A DNA stretch of 41,201 nucleotides from Nemertoderma westbladi (Eukaryota; Xenacoelomorpha; Nemertodermatida; Nemertodermatidae). Below the pieces are notes generated by a model, which saw only the letters and a list, made by a program, of their open reading frames with translations, was not told where the DNA came from and did no database searches. Of the stretch, positions 1 to 9,586 are shown in pieces. The position numbers were made by a program, and so were the translations under genes. Position 1 is the first letter of the stretch. Each line of letters begins with the position of its first letter. Location: contig JAUCBJ010000986.1 in the NCBI GenBank assembly GCA_032718475.1, positions 1 to 41,201 of the forward strand, read 5' to 3'.

Positions 1-339
1 GGGGGTGCGCGGTCGATCCAAATGTGGGCGCTAGCGTGTTGTGGACATCCCTTCCCTGCGTTGCTTACGGCCTAACGGTCTAGGCTGCCATCTCCCTGGT
101 GTTCGGCTGTCCCGAAGTCGGACCAAAAGAAAACATGTCAGGAAATTGCAGTATATTTACAGTTTTACAAAGGATTTATCAAAGTAAGTTTCAACAAGAA
201 ACCGAATTAACTAATTTTACAAGAATAAACTGATAGAGTAACGTTATGAGAAATTACAACGGAAGTGTGTAACAAGAAGAAGTGATAACCGAAGACAAAC
301 CGGCCTTTTATACTAGAAATTGCACATGGAAACTAAACA
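1..339. other. Unassigned sequence
   Basis: No convincing coding frame, repeat or RNA signature is visible here. The first 120 bases are GC-richer than what follows. The rest is AT-rich and resembles nearby intergenic sequence. Confidence 0.4.
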
Positions 340-530
340 GAAATTTCCACAGCTTCACAATCGAGCAATGAAGTGCGTCGTGCCCTATGATTGGCCCAGC
401 TCATCGTTCAACGCAGTCCGGCCCTTACACTAATCTGGGACATGGAATCCTAACAGAATTTTCCACTGCCTCACATTTGAGCAAAAGGTAATTTATGCCC
501 TATGATTGGCCTGGCTCATTATCCGCTACG
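340..530. repeat. Imperfect two-unit tandem repeat, about 120 bp per unit
   Basis: Two related units follow one another. Each holds a GGAA...TTTCCAC segment, a CTTCACAATCGAGCAA-like segment and the phrase GCCCTATGATTGGCC (near 380 and 500). It lies just left of the tRNA-like segment at 600-673, so in minus-strand reading it forms the body downstream of that head. This suggests a SINE with a duplicated body, which is inference. Confidence 0.5.
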
Positions 531-599
531 TTGTACGCTTCTCATTGGCCTACCAATTAGCACCTAAACGAAAATAAATGGCCCCAAAATACAAATTTC

Positions 600-673
600 C
601 CGACTGGGATTCGAACTCGTAACCTACGTAATGTAACCAACGCCTTAACCATCTGACCACTACGCCACGAGAG
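600..673 (-). mobile_element. tRNA-derived SINE head (tRNA-like segment)
   Basis: On the minus strand this segment has an A-box-like start (TGGCGTAGTGG then GGTTAAGGCG) and, about 40 bases later, a B-box GAGTTCGAATCC, the two internal RNA polymerase III promoter elements of tRNA genes. Acceptor-stem pairing is poor, no clean anticodon arm can be assigned, and about 250 bases of repeated non-tRNA sequence follow at 340-599. A tRNA-derived SINE therefore fits better than a working tRNA gene. A diverged single tRNA pseudogene is the alternative. Confidence 0.6.
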
Positions 674-1312
674 TACCTAAGGGTTTTATGTGTACAAATA
701 TAAATAGGCATATTACATTACTGTAACTTAATCAAAATACGTCGGATTTTCAAAAGTTTTTACGTTAAAGTTAAACTACAAATGCTACCTTATAGTGAAA
801 TAATTCATCACCGCTCCATGAAAACAGTAAGTAAGACTGTTTTCACCAATCAAAATATAAAATATCTACAAACTATTTCTAAATTTACTGGTAGGGCCTA
901 AAATATAAAATATAATCACTATCTAATCATTGCATACTTAATATTGCATATACGGCGTAAATACAATCGATCGTACATACAAATATAAATTTACGAATTA
1001 ACTTTAGTGCCTAAAATACAAAAAAAAGGCTTTCGGTTATCAAGATAAACAAATTAAACAAATCAGAACAAATCAATCAAACAAATCAGAACAAATAAAT
1101 CAAACTCTTCAAACAAATAAATCAAACTCTTTCGATAAATCTTTATATATTGTAAATATACATAATAAACCTTCACCAAATTAAATCTGTCCAAATATAA
1201 TATAAACATAATGCGCTAATAACTTCCAAATGAGTCTTAAAGAGTCCTCCTGACGAGCTTAAAAGTTCGTCCTGCTGGTCTGGATATCTTCTCCTGAGCA
1301 CCAATTGCTAAC
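674..1312. other. AT-rich stretch with (CAAAT)n-like low complexity
   Basis: No gene is visible. From about 1045 to 1135 the sequence is built from short CAAAT/CAAATAAATCAAAC units. The rest is unstructured AT-rich sequence. Confidence 0.45.
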
Positions 1313-1474
1313 GGTAGGCTCGCAAGCCTTCCTTTCCATATCTCGCTCCTCCAAACCCAACATTCAAACATAATGTCCAATATAAATATCCAAATAATAT
1401 ATCCAAATATAACATCCAAATATAATATCCAAATATAATATCCAAATCGGTAGGCTCGCAAGCCTTCCTTCCAC
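1313..1474. repeat. AT minisatellite flanked by a 25-bp direct repeat
   Basis: A GGTAGGCTCGCAAGCCTTCC segment occurs at about 1314 and again at about 1448. Between them lies an array of roughly 12-13 bp units (ATCCAAATATAAT) at about 1369-1446. The layout suggests expansion of a short unit between two copies of a direct repeat, or two fused repeat units. Confidence 0.6.
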
Positions 1475-1481
1475 TCGCTTC

Positions 1482-2366
1482 CTATTCCTTCGCTGAGCGG
1501 GCTCGTCCACGTCCTCGAGTGCGATTGGGGGGTGGTCGAGGTCGAACAGGGCTCGGACTTCGGCGTCGAGTCGTCGGCGGTTCCAAAACGCTAGGAAAGG
1601 GGACGACGGGAGTTTCGCACATCCGTCGTGCGCTCAATCCTCTAAATCCTCGTCCGATTCCAACTGTCGATTTAACATCGGATCGAGTTTCTACAACGCT
1701 AGGAGGAAGTCGAAAGGGTAGGACTGTTCCGTCCGTTGACACCTCGCTCTCTGACGTCGTTTGAATCCTAATGGGTTCAGTCAAAGCGTATCCTGTCCCT
1801 CCGCGTGGTTCTCTAGCAAGGGAAACCGTGCCCCGAGTCATCCGGATTTGCGACTTCGACGTCGTCCTCTCGGCGACATTCACTATCTTCTTAATCTCTT
1901 GTCCGGCCTTCTGGGCTTTGAGTATACGAAATTGCTGATCATCCTGTGGGTGACGCGTCTTCTCCGCTAACGGCGTGGCCTTGAAGCCAGTCTCACGCAA
2001 AACGTCGGTCTCGTCCAGAATACACGAGGTTACGCGTTTGTGATAAAATGCGCTCCGGTATGCCCAAGCTATCGAATGCCAGGCTCCTCGATTCCGCTGT
2101 TCAACTCGCAGTTTATCGAATTCTCCGGCGGTAATCTTGTTCACCACAGTTTGAAAGTTCCAAGTATTCTTGTTGTCGGGGTGCACTTGTAAGAAATAAT
2201 CCCGCACAACCTTGAATCCACTGTCCAACGGCAATATATGGGCATCAGCCTCTGCTGATATGGTTGTCTCCCCATCCGCCTGTGTGATGGTACCCCACAT
2301 CAACCATCCCACTACAGACAAACCACATTCTATATTGATTCTTCCTGCAATACTTTTTCTCTGCAT
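1482..2366 (-). pseudogene. Unrecognised 294-aa open frame, chimeric between a duplicated block and unique sequence
   Basis: This is the longest open minus frame in the first 8 kb. Its first 44 or so residues come from duplicated block A (second copy near 24456-24590). From about base 2234 onward it reads unique, GC-richer DNA with basic and Arg/Pro/Ser-rich character, ending in an RGRGRARS-type tail. In the other copy the same N-terminal part continues into a different C-terminus (WPSEPNKVKEF...). I recognise no domain. The join may be a rearrangement that happens to stay open, or an exon boundary read through. Plus-strand frames over the same bases look like shadows. Confidence 0.35.
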
Positions 2367-2871
2367 TCTTCAAGGCTGGAACACCGATATTACCAAGAGG
2401 TAAAGCCAGCGGAGAAGGATTAATAAAAAGTTTTGATAGATTGAAAGAGAATAGCCCGTCCTCGGCTTCTGGAAATCCTGGAATTTCTGGATTGATAAAC
2501 ATTCCAGCACACCAGTTGGCTGAACGCCTGCTCTTATAATATACACACATACTGCCTCCTTGGTGCTGGCACGTTTATCGCACAGCAGCCCACTATACCT
2601 CTCCCCTACAACACACACCCTGGAGATACTGACTTTTACACACTTGTAGCTAAACATATGAGTGTCAGTATTGCCAGGGTATTGGTTGTAGGGGACGTAG
2701 GGAACTTCGTACGCTGGGCCAGGGGTTAGTTTTATAAGGGATCCAGTATGTGTAATGGGATTAGACGAGTCGTTGCTCATATATTTACAGTTGAAATATG
2801 CAATCCATAATCCACAATATACAATCCACGATCGTGTATCATGGACTTCCTTTGTTCGCAATTTCAATTTA
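2234..2871 (-). repeat. Duplicated block A, copy 1 (partner at 24456-25087)
   Basis: About 640 bp match 24456-25087 closely, with scattered substitutions and short indels. On the minus strand both copies hold the same broken coding sequence: a frame starting MSNDSSNP near 2790 and a shifted frame with FPEAEDGLFSFNLSKLF. A frame break sits near 2535-2545 (GCTCTTATAATATACAC in this copy, GCTCTTAACACACAC in the other). Several differences between the copies change amino acids, as expected for unconstrained sequence. In the partner, block A abuts block B; here 4.6 kb separate them. Confidence 0.75.
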
Positions 2872-3306
2872 TCCTGATTTTACCTTTAAAACCTACGCAA
2901 ATGGAGTTGAGGTTAGAATTCTCAGTTTATCTAAGAATAGAGTTTTTAATCTCAAAAAAAACATATTTTGGATGAAGCCGTTCGTCAGTTGACTACGCTT
3001 AGTAAGACACCAGGACATAAAGAGGAGATCATAATTCGAAACATGGAGCTCTTGGGATGTTGTCAATTTGGAGGGCGCAATTATTATATGATGGCGGGCC
3101 TTTGATCTAGAACTCGATACATGATATCTTGTTGCCATTATCTCGTCATGATATTGACGTCACACCTCTCCTTTGTTCTTCCTCTAACATATGAACACTT
3201 TCCATTGTCATATTTAATCATCTACCTCTATAAAAAGCTATCATGATGGCTACGGTTCACTCTAGAAACATTTCCATATAACTTTTTATCCTTTTCTGTC
3301 ATCTAA
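2872..3306. other. Unassigned AT-rich sequence
   Basis: An 81-aa minus frame (2893-3138) exists but shows no recognisable motif and no support from a second copy. Nothing else is evident. Confidence 0.3.
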
Positions 3307-3831
3307 TTACAATTTTTTCTTACATATAAGAATATATTTACTTTTTGTATTAACTTCGCCAAACCCTTCAGCTAATTTGCCATGAAATACCGAATCTTCA
3401 ACAAACTGAAATGTATACTCTTCATTCCAACGAAATGAAGCTTTCATTACTGACCTACATCTTTTTGTGTTAAAATTCAATTGTATAACACATTGCAGTA
3501 AGAAGTTACCATGTTCAGTGGGCAAACTCTCACCTCTACCATTATTGTAAGATTTACAAATAACGAATATATCAACAAGATCAAGATCACAAATATCTCC
3601 TGCAACCTGATCTGCGACCATATCACCTAAATGTAAGTGGCCTAAAACCACAATAATTTTCTCCAGGCAATCAGTAACATTCGTATTAGACCTTGGAACC
3701 CTTGTGTTATTATTGACAACACGCTGCAGATAATTTAGAACTGACTGTTGTTGAGTGACGATTTTCGGTTCAATATTCAATATGTGATACAACACATGGC
3801 AATACATTATACAAACTGACAATGACTGCAA
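3307..3831 (-). CDS. Unrecognised 174-aa open frame
   Basis: An uninterrupted minus-strand frame in AT-rich DNA. Its composition is protein-like (mixed hydrophobic and charged residues, no low complexity), including NTNVTDCLEKIIVVLGHLHLG near residue 50 and SFRWNEEYTFQFVEDSVF near residue 130. I see no signal peptide or catalytic motif. It lies 217 bases downstream of another minus-strand coding remnant (4048-4420), so both may come from one multi-exon gene or one large element. Function is unknown, and a chance ORF is possible but less likely at this length and composition. Confidence 0.4.
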   Translation of the reverse strand: MQSLSVCIMYCHVLYHILNIEPKIVTQQQSVLNYLQRVVNNNTRVPRSNTNVTDCLEKIIVVLGHLHLGDMVADQVAGDICDLDLVDIFVICKSYNNGRGESLPTEHGNFLLQCVIQLNFNTKRCRSVMKASFRWNEEYTFQFVEDSVFHGKLAEGFGEVNTKSKYILICKKKL

Positions 3832-4030
3832 TCATAAACCTGGTGCTAAATTGTCTACTTCATGAATAACCCAAGGTCTCATTCCAGTACTTGATTAAGT
3901 CTGTATACAAGGCATTTCTTTTCTTGATATTTCCCTAACAGATTGTTTCCCAATTTTTATCACTCGTTGCTCTCTTATAACAATATCAATATGTATCATA
4001 TGTCATATGTGCTGTATCAATATGTATTAT

Positions 4031-4055
4031 TATTAAATTAAATTAAATTAAATTG
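4031..4055. repeat. (AAATT)n microsatellite
   Basis: Four to five tandem AAATT units, overlapping the end of the coding remnant at 4048. Confidence 0.7.
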
Positions 4056-4420
4056 CTCCTTGTAAATTATCCTTTATTTTATCAGGTGGCGGCAAATCAT
4101 ACGTCTTAACAACTTCCACATAATTATTTTCCAGGTTAGGTCTACCATCCCTAACGAATTCAATAACATCCACTTTGTATTCAAAAATTAATCTATTAGC
4201 CTTCTCTAATCTGTTATCATCATAAAAACAAATGGAAACTGAATCCGCGGATCCAAATCTATGAATGTTGAAGATATTCTGTTGTAACCACCTTTTGTAT
4301 TTATCGTCCGATACGAATCCACATACTATCCAACTCTTGGTTCTCTAATTACATGGGGTGATATCTTTGCCATAGATAATACATCTGGCCACGCGAACAA
4401 GTATCTTGCATTATCGTTAC
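4048..4420 (-). pseudogene. Frameshifted coding exon, unrecognised
   Basis: Minus-strand translation gives two coding-like stretches in adjacent frames. The first (about 4420-4345) reads NDNARYLFAWPDVLSMAK. The second (about 4340-4051) runs about 95 residues through KYKRWLQQNIF, SVSICFYDDNRLEKANRLIF and VVKTYDLPPPDKIKD to a TAA at 4048-4050. The shift falls near 4330-4345. A good 3' splice site (TTTAAATACATTACAG then GTAACG) precedes it at 4421, so it looks like a last exon. No family is recognised. There is no in-frame ATG at the beginning, so a search requiring a start codon would miss it. Confidence 0.45.
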
Positions 4421-4705
4421 CTGTAATGTATTTAAAACTTTTTTAAATATAAAGATTAAATAAAATATAACATCAAACAAAAAAAAATAAAAAAAAATAA
4501 AAAAAAAGACTGCAGACACTACAGATGTGTCTCTGTCTATATGACAGTGATTTCTAACAAACTATTAATTTAGTGTTTGTTTATTTAAGAGATTGACACA
4601 GTGAGTAAAGGTAAGTAAGAGTAAGGGTGTGTTCATAAAGTATTTTACGCAATAGGGAGGGGGGGGGGGGGGGGGGGTCGGGAAAATTCGCGTGACATAC
4701 TTTAT

Positions 4706-5594
4706 ACTACTACTACAGTACAGGCCACCAGAAAAAGCAGATTTCATCCAAGTGATCACATGAGAACACATTTGTTCAAGTCATCTGATTGGCAGTTTAG
4801 TTATCTTCTAGATCACACAGCAGGAGGCTAACTTGCTGGGACCGACAAAGGCTTTGTGTGCAGTGCGCCTGTATGAATGATATCAGGTAGATGAGAGAGC
4901 CCCCAGGGCGTAACATTGCGGACATGGGCTGTATTGGTAGAGAGAGAACTACATACAAGACCACATGGAGGTTCATGGAGTGTATGTGAGTGGATGGGTA
5001 TATGGCTGGAGGAGCCTAGACCATTGAATAATTAATTTAGTGCAGGGAGATGTCGCGCCATTAGTCTGACACCGAGAGGGCACAGAGAAACACCAGAAGA
5101 TGCCTTAACATCACTAACTATAGGCCTACTAGACACTATTAACCACACACTATAAAGGTAAACAAAATCCTTATCACATTTCCTGCTGCAGTGAGTGACA
5201 GTTCGCGGCAAACTACAGAGAGTTTCCAGATTACTAAACGTTTCAAAAGTATTCAATTGTATCCTTTGGCGAAAAAATTTTGGTTGTTGCCAATTCAATT
5301 ATGTTCAATTATGTTCAATTGTCCCGTTCAACATCGTTACATTACACTGGTACACATTTGATAAAATGTGTTCACAATTGTACAAATCTGCGTTTTCTGG
5401 TGGCCTGTACTGTACGACTAGGATCGGCATGCTGCATTGCAGCTGCATTTTTAAGTATGCTGTGCCGGCTTGTCGACAAAATTACGCCGCCACAACTCCC
5501 TATCACCTATGACATTTGCTAGATCATCCGCATCTTCAAGGCCATTGTCCTTTAAGATGCGTCTCAAGAAAGTCATGGCCTGACCAGCATGGAT
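4706..5594 (-). mobile_element. LINE family A, 3'-end fragment (copy 0) with 13-bp target duplication
   Basis: It starts with the family's (ACT)n tail at 4706. After an internal insertion (4716-5412) it continues with the same 3'-terminal sequence (TAGGATCGGCATGCTGCATT) seen in three other copies in this window. Only about 175 bases of LINE remain, so the copy is severely 5'-truncated. Both ends are flanked by TGACATACTTTAT (4693-4705 and 5595-5607), a perfect 13-bp target-site duplication, as expected of target-primed reverse transcription. Confidence 0.8.
4716..5412. mobile_element. 697-bp MITE with CAGTACAGGCCACCAG terminal repeats and TA target site
   Basis: The left end reads CAGTACAGGCCACCAGAAAA followed by A-GCAGATTT. 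The right end is its reverse complement with a single change. TA lies immediately outside both ends (4714-4715 and 5413-5414). It interrupts the (ACT)n tail of the LINE-A fragment. Short length, no coding capacity and a TA duplication fit a Tc1/mariner-type non-autonomous element; the superfamily is inferred from the target site only. Confidence 0.75.
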
Positions 5595-5617
5595 TGACAT
5601 ACTTTATGAACACCCCC

Positions 5618-6535
5618 GGATATCAATAGTAAGTTGTATTATCGTTACATAGCTGTAAACCATACACCATAATTTAATAAAAATTGTTTGATAATGAAAA
5701 ATATAAGTACTAGTTATATTTTGGGAAAAAAAAATTTCAATACGATATATTATTGGCTGATAACATATTGGTATTAACTGTGACTTGTAGACTCTCACAT
5801 TAATTTTGCAGATAGGGTGGGAAACTGGACGCAATAAAAATTCATCCCTCTCCAGGGGAAATTGGACGCAAATAACTGATGATTACTATCAAAAATAAAA
5901 CTGTAACCTGTTTTATTGTATTTAGGTTTTTGTTTTGGTTAAAAAAACGTGCCACTGTAAACTGCTCCTTTCCATAAAATGTGAATTTAACATTGAGGCG
6001 GGATATTAATTCGCCAAGGCGGGTTTTGCGTCCAGTTCCCCCCCCCCCCCCCCCCCCCTGTCTCTAATTTTGTAATAGCTTCTTTTTCGATGTTTGTAAC
6101 ATAATATTCTAAATAAATATTTATACTCTAAAAATAAAAATAAATGACCTATACAACATATTTTTTTTATTATTTTTTATTTTATATTTTTTTTAACTTT
6201 ACATGTTACAAAAATTAATTGCGCATCACCTACACTTTGTCACAATCTATTGATAAATTAGCTATTTAATTCGAATTAAATTAATTGTAAATATATCATA
6301 TATCGTCGAAAAGGGTCTATAAAGCAGATGCCACCTATCTATAAAGTGATATCAGATTCTTAGTAGTAACACGGCGTGCACCATGAAATGACCTCAGATA
6401 TATTTATCATCACAAATACTTGCAAATGTTTGTAAAATAAGTACTTGATATGAGTAAACTAACGGCCACCATCTCCTTTAGATAAATATTTCGAACATTC
6501 AGCATATAAAATATAATATCCATTCTGACACTCAA
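5618..6535. other. AT-rich intergenic stretch with a poly-C tract
   Basis: No coding frame is supported. A run of about 20 C lies near 6039-6058. GGAAACTGGACGCAA (about 5820) and GGAAATTGGACGCAA (about 5860) are a short direct repeat, with TTGCGTCCAGTTCC (about 6026) inverted. This could be a small foldback element of about 240 bp ending in the C-run; it is suggestive only. Confidence 0.35.
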
Positions 6536-7125
6536 CCTAGAATTAAAAAAAATAAATAAAAGATTCCTTTAAAATACTACATGCAAAATGTACGCGTTGT
6601 ATAGGTACTAGAATTAAAAAAAATAAATAAAAGATTCCTTTAAAATACTACATGCAAAATGTACGCGTTGTATAGGTACTAGAATTAAAAAAAAATAAAT
6701 AAAAGATTCCTTTAAAATACTACATGCAAAATGTACGCGTTGTATAGGTACTAGAATTAAAAAAATAAATAAAAGATTCCTTTAGAATACTACTGTACAT
6801 GCAAAATGTACGCGTTGTATAGGTACTAGAATTAAAAAAAATAAATAAAAGATTCCTTTAAAATACTACATGCAAAATGTACGCGTTGTATAGGTACTAG
6901 AATTAAAAAAAAATAAATAAAAGATTCCTTTAAAATACTATATGCAAAATGTACGCGTTGTATAGGTACTAGAATTAAAAAAATAAATAAAAAATTCCTT
7001 TAGAATACTACTGTACATGCAAAATGTACGCGTTGTATAGGTACTAGAATTAAAAAAAATAAATAAAAGATTCCTTGAAAATACTACATGCAAAATACAT
7101 GCAAAATGTACGCGTTGTATAGGTA
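6536..7125. repeat. Tandem array, about eight units of 71-75 bp
   Basis: Units begin TAGAATTAAAAAAAATAAAT and contain AAAGATTCCTTTAAAATACT and GCAAAATGTACGCGTTGTAT. Starts fall near 6538, 6609, 6680, 6752, 6826, 6896, 6970 and 7045. Two units carry a CTGTA insertion (ACTACTGTACATG), which suggests duplication in blocks. The A-run length varies between units. Confidence 0.9.
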
Positions 7126-7136
7126 CATAGCATTCT

Positions 7137-7205
7137 ATACGTATAGCTTTCTAGTTTATTTAGAAGGATTTTATGTTTCATTGCATGGAAGGCCTTCTTC
7201 AGATC
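7137..7205 (-). pseudogene. LINE reverse transcriptase scrap (motif A region)
   Basis: About 20 minus-strand codons read IDLKKAFHAMKHKILLNKLE, matching the RT motif A neighbourhood of APE-type LINEs (usual form xLDLxKAFDTVxHxILLxKL). An ATGTA microsatellite ends it on the right side, and nothing else of the LINE is visible. It differs from the other LINE families in this window, so it is an older, independent remnant. Confidence 0.5.
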
Positions 7206-7459
7206 AATGTAATGTAATGTAATGTTCATTTAGAAACCACCTATATGCCATTTTTGCCGAAATAAAGATTGCTGCATTTCTCTATGTTAAAATGTATTCG
7301 GAATCCGATTAACACACTTAGAAGGCCATACTCCCACATATAACTGAGATATTTAACGTTTCAAAACCACCTACAGTATATGCCAGTTTTGCATAGACAG
7401 CATGATAAAGAAATTTTTTTTAATACAAACCTATATAATACATTTTACTATTAGAAATA
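7206..7459. other. Unassigned AT-rich sequence
   Basis: No gene or clear repeat, apart from a loosely repeated phrase (AAACCACCTAYATGCC near 7230 and 7365). Confidence 0.3.
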
Positions 7460-7611
7460 GAGTAAGCCCGGGAAACGTTGATATAAAATTGGAAACAATG
7501 AATAAGGAGCTAGAATTGTTGTTTATTATGATAGAGAGAGATTTGTTTTATATTTTTAAAACTTAATAATCGAATTTGTCTTAAAGGGTTTTATTTCTTT
7601 TTGAGTAATCA
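7460..7611. repeat. Duplicated block B, copy 1 (partner at 25101-25252)
   Basis: About 150 bp from GAGTAAGCCCGGGAAACG to TTCTTTTTGAGT match 25101-25252 almost perfectly. In both places the 11-bp satellite follows: after 110 bp here, and directly in the second copy. This marks block B as the left edge of the duplicated satellite/piggyBac locus. Confidence 0.85.
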
Positions 7612-7720
7612 TTGTAAAAAATGTAATATTTTTTTAGAAACAACCTATATCCCTATACATTGTTTCCTACCTATTATGTTACATAATTCCAATACCATAA
7701 TTATTTTGGCTTACATAATA

Positions 7721-8549
7721 TAGGCCTACATATAAGATACATATAATATACATACAAAATACATATATGATACACATATACGATACATATAAGATACATG
7801 TAAGATACATATAAGATAGGCCTACATATAAGATACATATAAGATACTTACAAATTACATATATGATGCACATATACGATACATATATGATGCACATATA
7901 CGATACATATAAGATACATATAAGATACATATAAGATACATATAAGATACATATAAGATACATATAAGATACATATAAGATACATATAAGATACATATAA
8001 GATACATATAAGATACATATAAGATACATATAAAATACATATAAGATAGGCCTACATATAAGACACATATAAGATACATATAATATACATATAAGATACA
8101 TATAAGATACATATAAGATACATATAATATACATATAAGATACATATAAGATACATATAAGATACATATAAGATACATATAAGATACATATAAGATACAT
8201 ATAAGATACATAAAAGATACATATAAGATTCATTTCAGATACATATAAGATACATATAAGATACATATAAGATTTATATAAGATACATATAAGATACATA
8301 TAAAATACATATAAGATACATATAAGATAGGCCTACATATAAGATACATATAAGATACATATAAGATACATATAAGATACATAAGATAGGCCTACATATA
8401 AGATACATACCAGATACATATAATATACATATAAGATACATATAAGATACATACAAGATACATATCAGATACATATAAAATACATAATACATCTTATAAG
8501 ATATATATAAGATACATATAAGATACATATAAGATACATATAAGATACT
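7721..8549. repeat. 11-bp satellite array 1 (ATACATATAAG)
   Basis: About 75 head-to-tail units of ATACATATAAG with scattered variants (TAGGCCTAC insertions, ATACTTACAAA, ATGCACATATACG). The period of 11 is coprime to 3 and the minus-strand sequence has no stop in any phase. All three minus frames therefore stay open and spell repeats of MYLICILYVSY; these are composition artefacts, not genes. The plus strand has a TAA about every 33 bases. The array ends in ATACTGGGATACTAGGTACC, exactly as array 2 does. Confidence 0.95.
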
Positions 8550-8593
8550 GGGATACTAGGTACCGGTACTGGGTTAGTTAGAATATAGCATTC

Positions 8594-9445
8594 ATGGCTA
8601 GAAAAATTACTGAATTATATATATATTTCATTACTTTCGATGAGCTTCCAGTTAGTATAAAGGATTTGCCATTATTCTTGTATCATGATAACCTGTTCAC
8701 GAGTATAAACCTAATCAAAGAGTTAGGAAAGAGGGGATACGGTTCGACGGGCACTATGAGGGAGAATAGAATTCCAAAGTCTTTGGATTTACCTGATGTT
8801 CGGAAGGTGAAACGTGAAGTACGTGGATATTTCGTTTATCGGAAGTCTTCAGATGGAGATATTGTCATTGCTCGATGGATGGATAACTCCGTAGTGACTG
8901 TAGCATCGAACCGTGTTCAACCATGTTCTAATGTCAGTAGATGGTCTCAAGCACAGAAGCAGCAAATCCACATTCCCCGGCTGAACGTTATAGGATGCTA
9001 TAACTCATATATGGGTGGCACTGATAGGATGGACCAGAATATATCGCTGTATCGCATCAGTGTTAGAGGTAAGAAATGGTGGTGGCCGCTCTTTACCTGG
9101 CTTTGGGATGTGTCAATTACAAACGCTTGGTGTCTTTATCGGAAAAGTGACATTGATGGTAGCAAGATCCCACAGTTGCAATTTAGACGTCAAATTGCTC
9201 AAGTGTACCTGTCGAGATATGGAGTGTTGGCTTTAGGAGCAGGTCGACCTCGAGCATCTAGTGGAAGCAGTCTTGTGCTTCCAGATATACAATACGACAA
9301 CATTGGGCATTATCTTGTGCCTACTGTAGATAAAAAGAAGCGGCGCTGTGCAGGATCTAACTGCACAACAAGATGCATTACCATGTGCAACAAGTGCGAT
9401 TTTGGTTTATGTCTCTACTGCAATAAGTCATTTCATACCAAATAA
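8594..9445 (+). pseudogene. piggyBac-type transposase, 5'-truncated (copy 1)
   Basis: A 283-aa open frame covers the C-terminal half of a piggyBac DDE transposase, a nuclear cut-and-paste enzyme acting at TTAA. Visible hallmarks are YHDNLFTS with a putative catalytic Asp near residue 32, TGTMRENR near 52-59, and YNSYMGGTDRMDQ near 136-148 with the next conserved Asp. They are followed by KKWWWPLF, NAWCLYRK and a C-terminal cysteine cluster (C252 to C276, CNKCDFGLCLYCNKSFH), the usual zinc-binding tail. The N-terminal domain and first catalytic Asp are missing: the satellite begins about 45 bases upstream of the first Met. It is probably inactive, although this frame is unbroken. The second copy (29850-30703) is frameshifted. 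Confidence 0.85.
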
Positions 9446-9570
9446 TCTTATAATTTCCTATAAACCATATAATTTCTTGAATTTATAATATATATATCTT
9501 CTATCTAAAAAATCTATATTTCCATGTATTTTTGTAACTCTGCAAAATTTGATTGGTGAAATGTCCTAGC

Positions 9571-9586
9571 GTGCACTATAGTGCAC
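9571..9586. repeat. Perfect 16-bp palindrome 3' of piggyBac gene
   Basis: GTGCACTATAGTGCAC is its own reverse complement. It is preserved in the second copy at 30831-30846, about 130 bases after the transposase stop in both. It may be a sub-terminal element of the transposon or a transcript-end hairpin; its role is inference. Confidence 0.7.

Larger units (their letters stand above)
4625..5617. mobile_element. Short foldback MITE, split by a LINE-A fragment
   Basis: The left part (4625-4705) begins GGGTGTGTTCATAAAGTA, contains a poly-G run (about 4658-4678) and reaches GCGTGACATACTTTAT. The right part resumes at 5608 and ends GAACACCCCC. The inverted ends share TGTTCATAAAGTAT. Taking out 4706-5594 and one copy of the 13-bp duplication TGACATACTTTAT gives a roughly 100-bp inverted-repeat element. 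A partial relative with the same right end (GTGACATACTTTATGAACGC) lies at 34690-34754. Confidence 0.65.

Noticed and set aside
600-673. Functional tRNA gene
   Set aside because: A and B boxes are present, but acceptor and anticodon stems do not pair well and SINE-like body sequence follows.
1519-1970. Plus-strand Arg-rich ORFs
   Set aside because: They are antisense to the longer minus frame, low-complexity, with no supporting motif.
7679-8528. Similar hydrophobic repeat ORFs over the first satellite array
   Set aside because: Same satellite artefact as in array 2.
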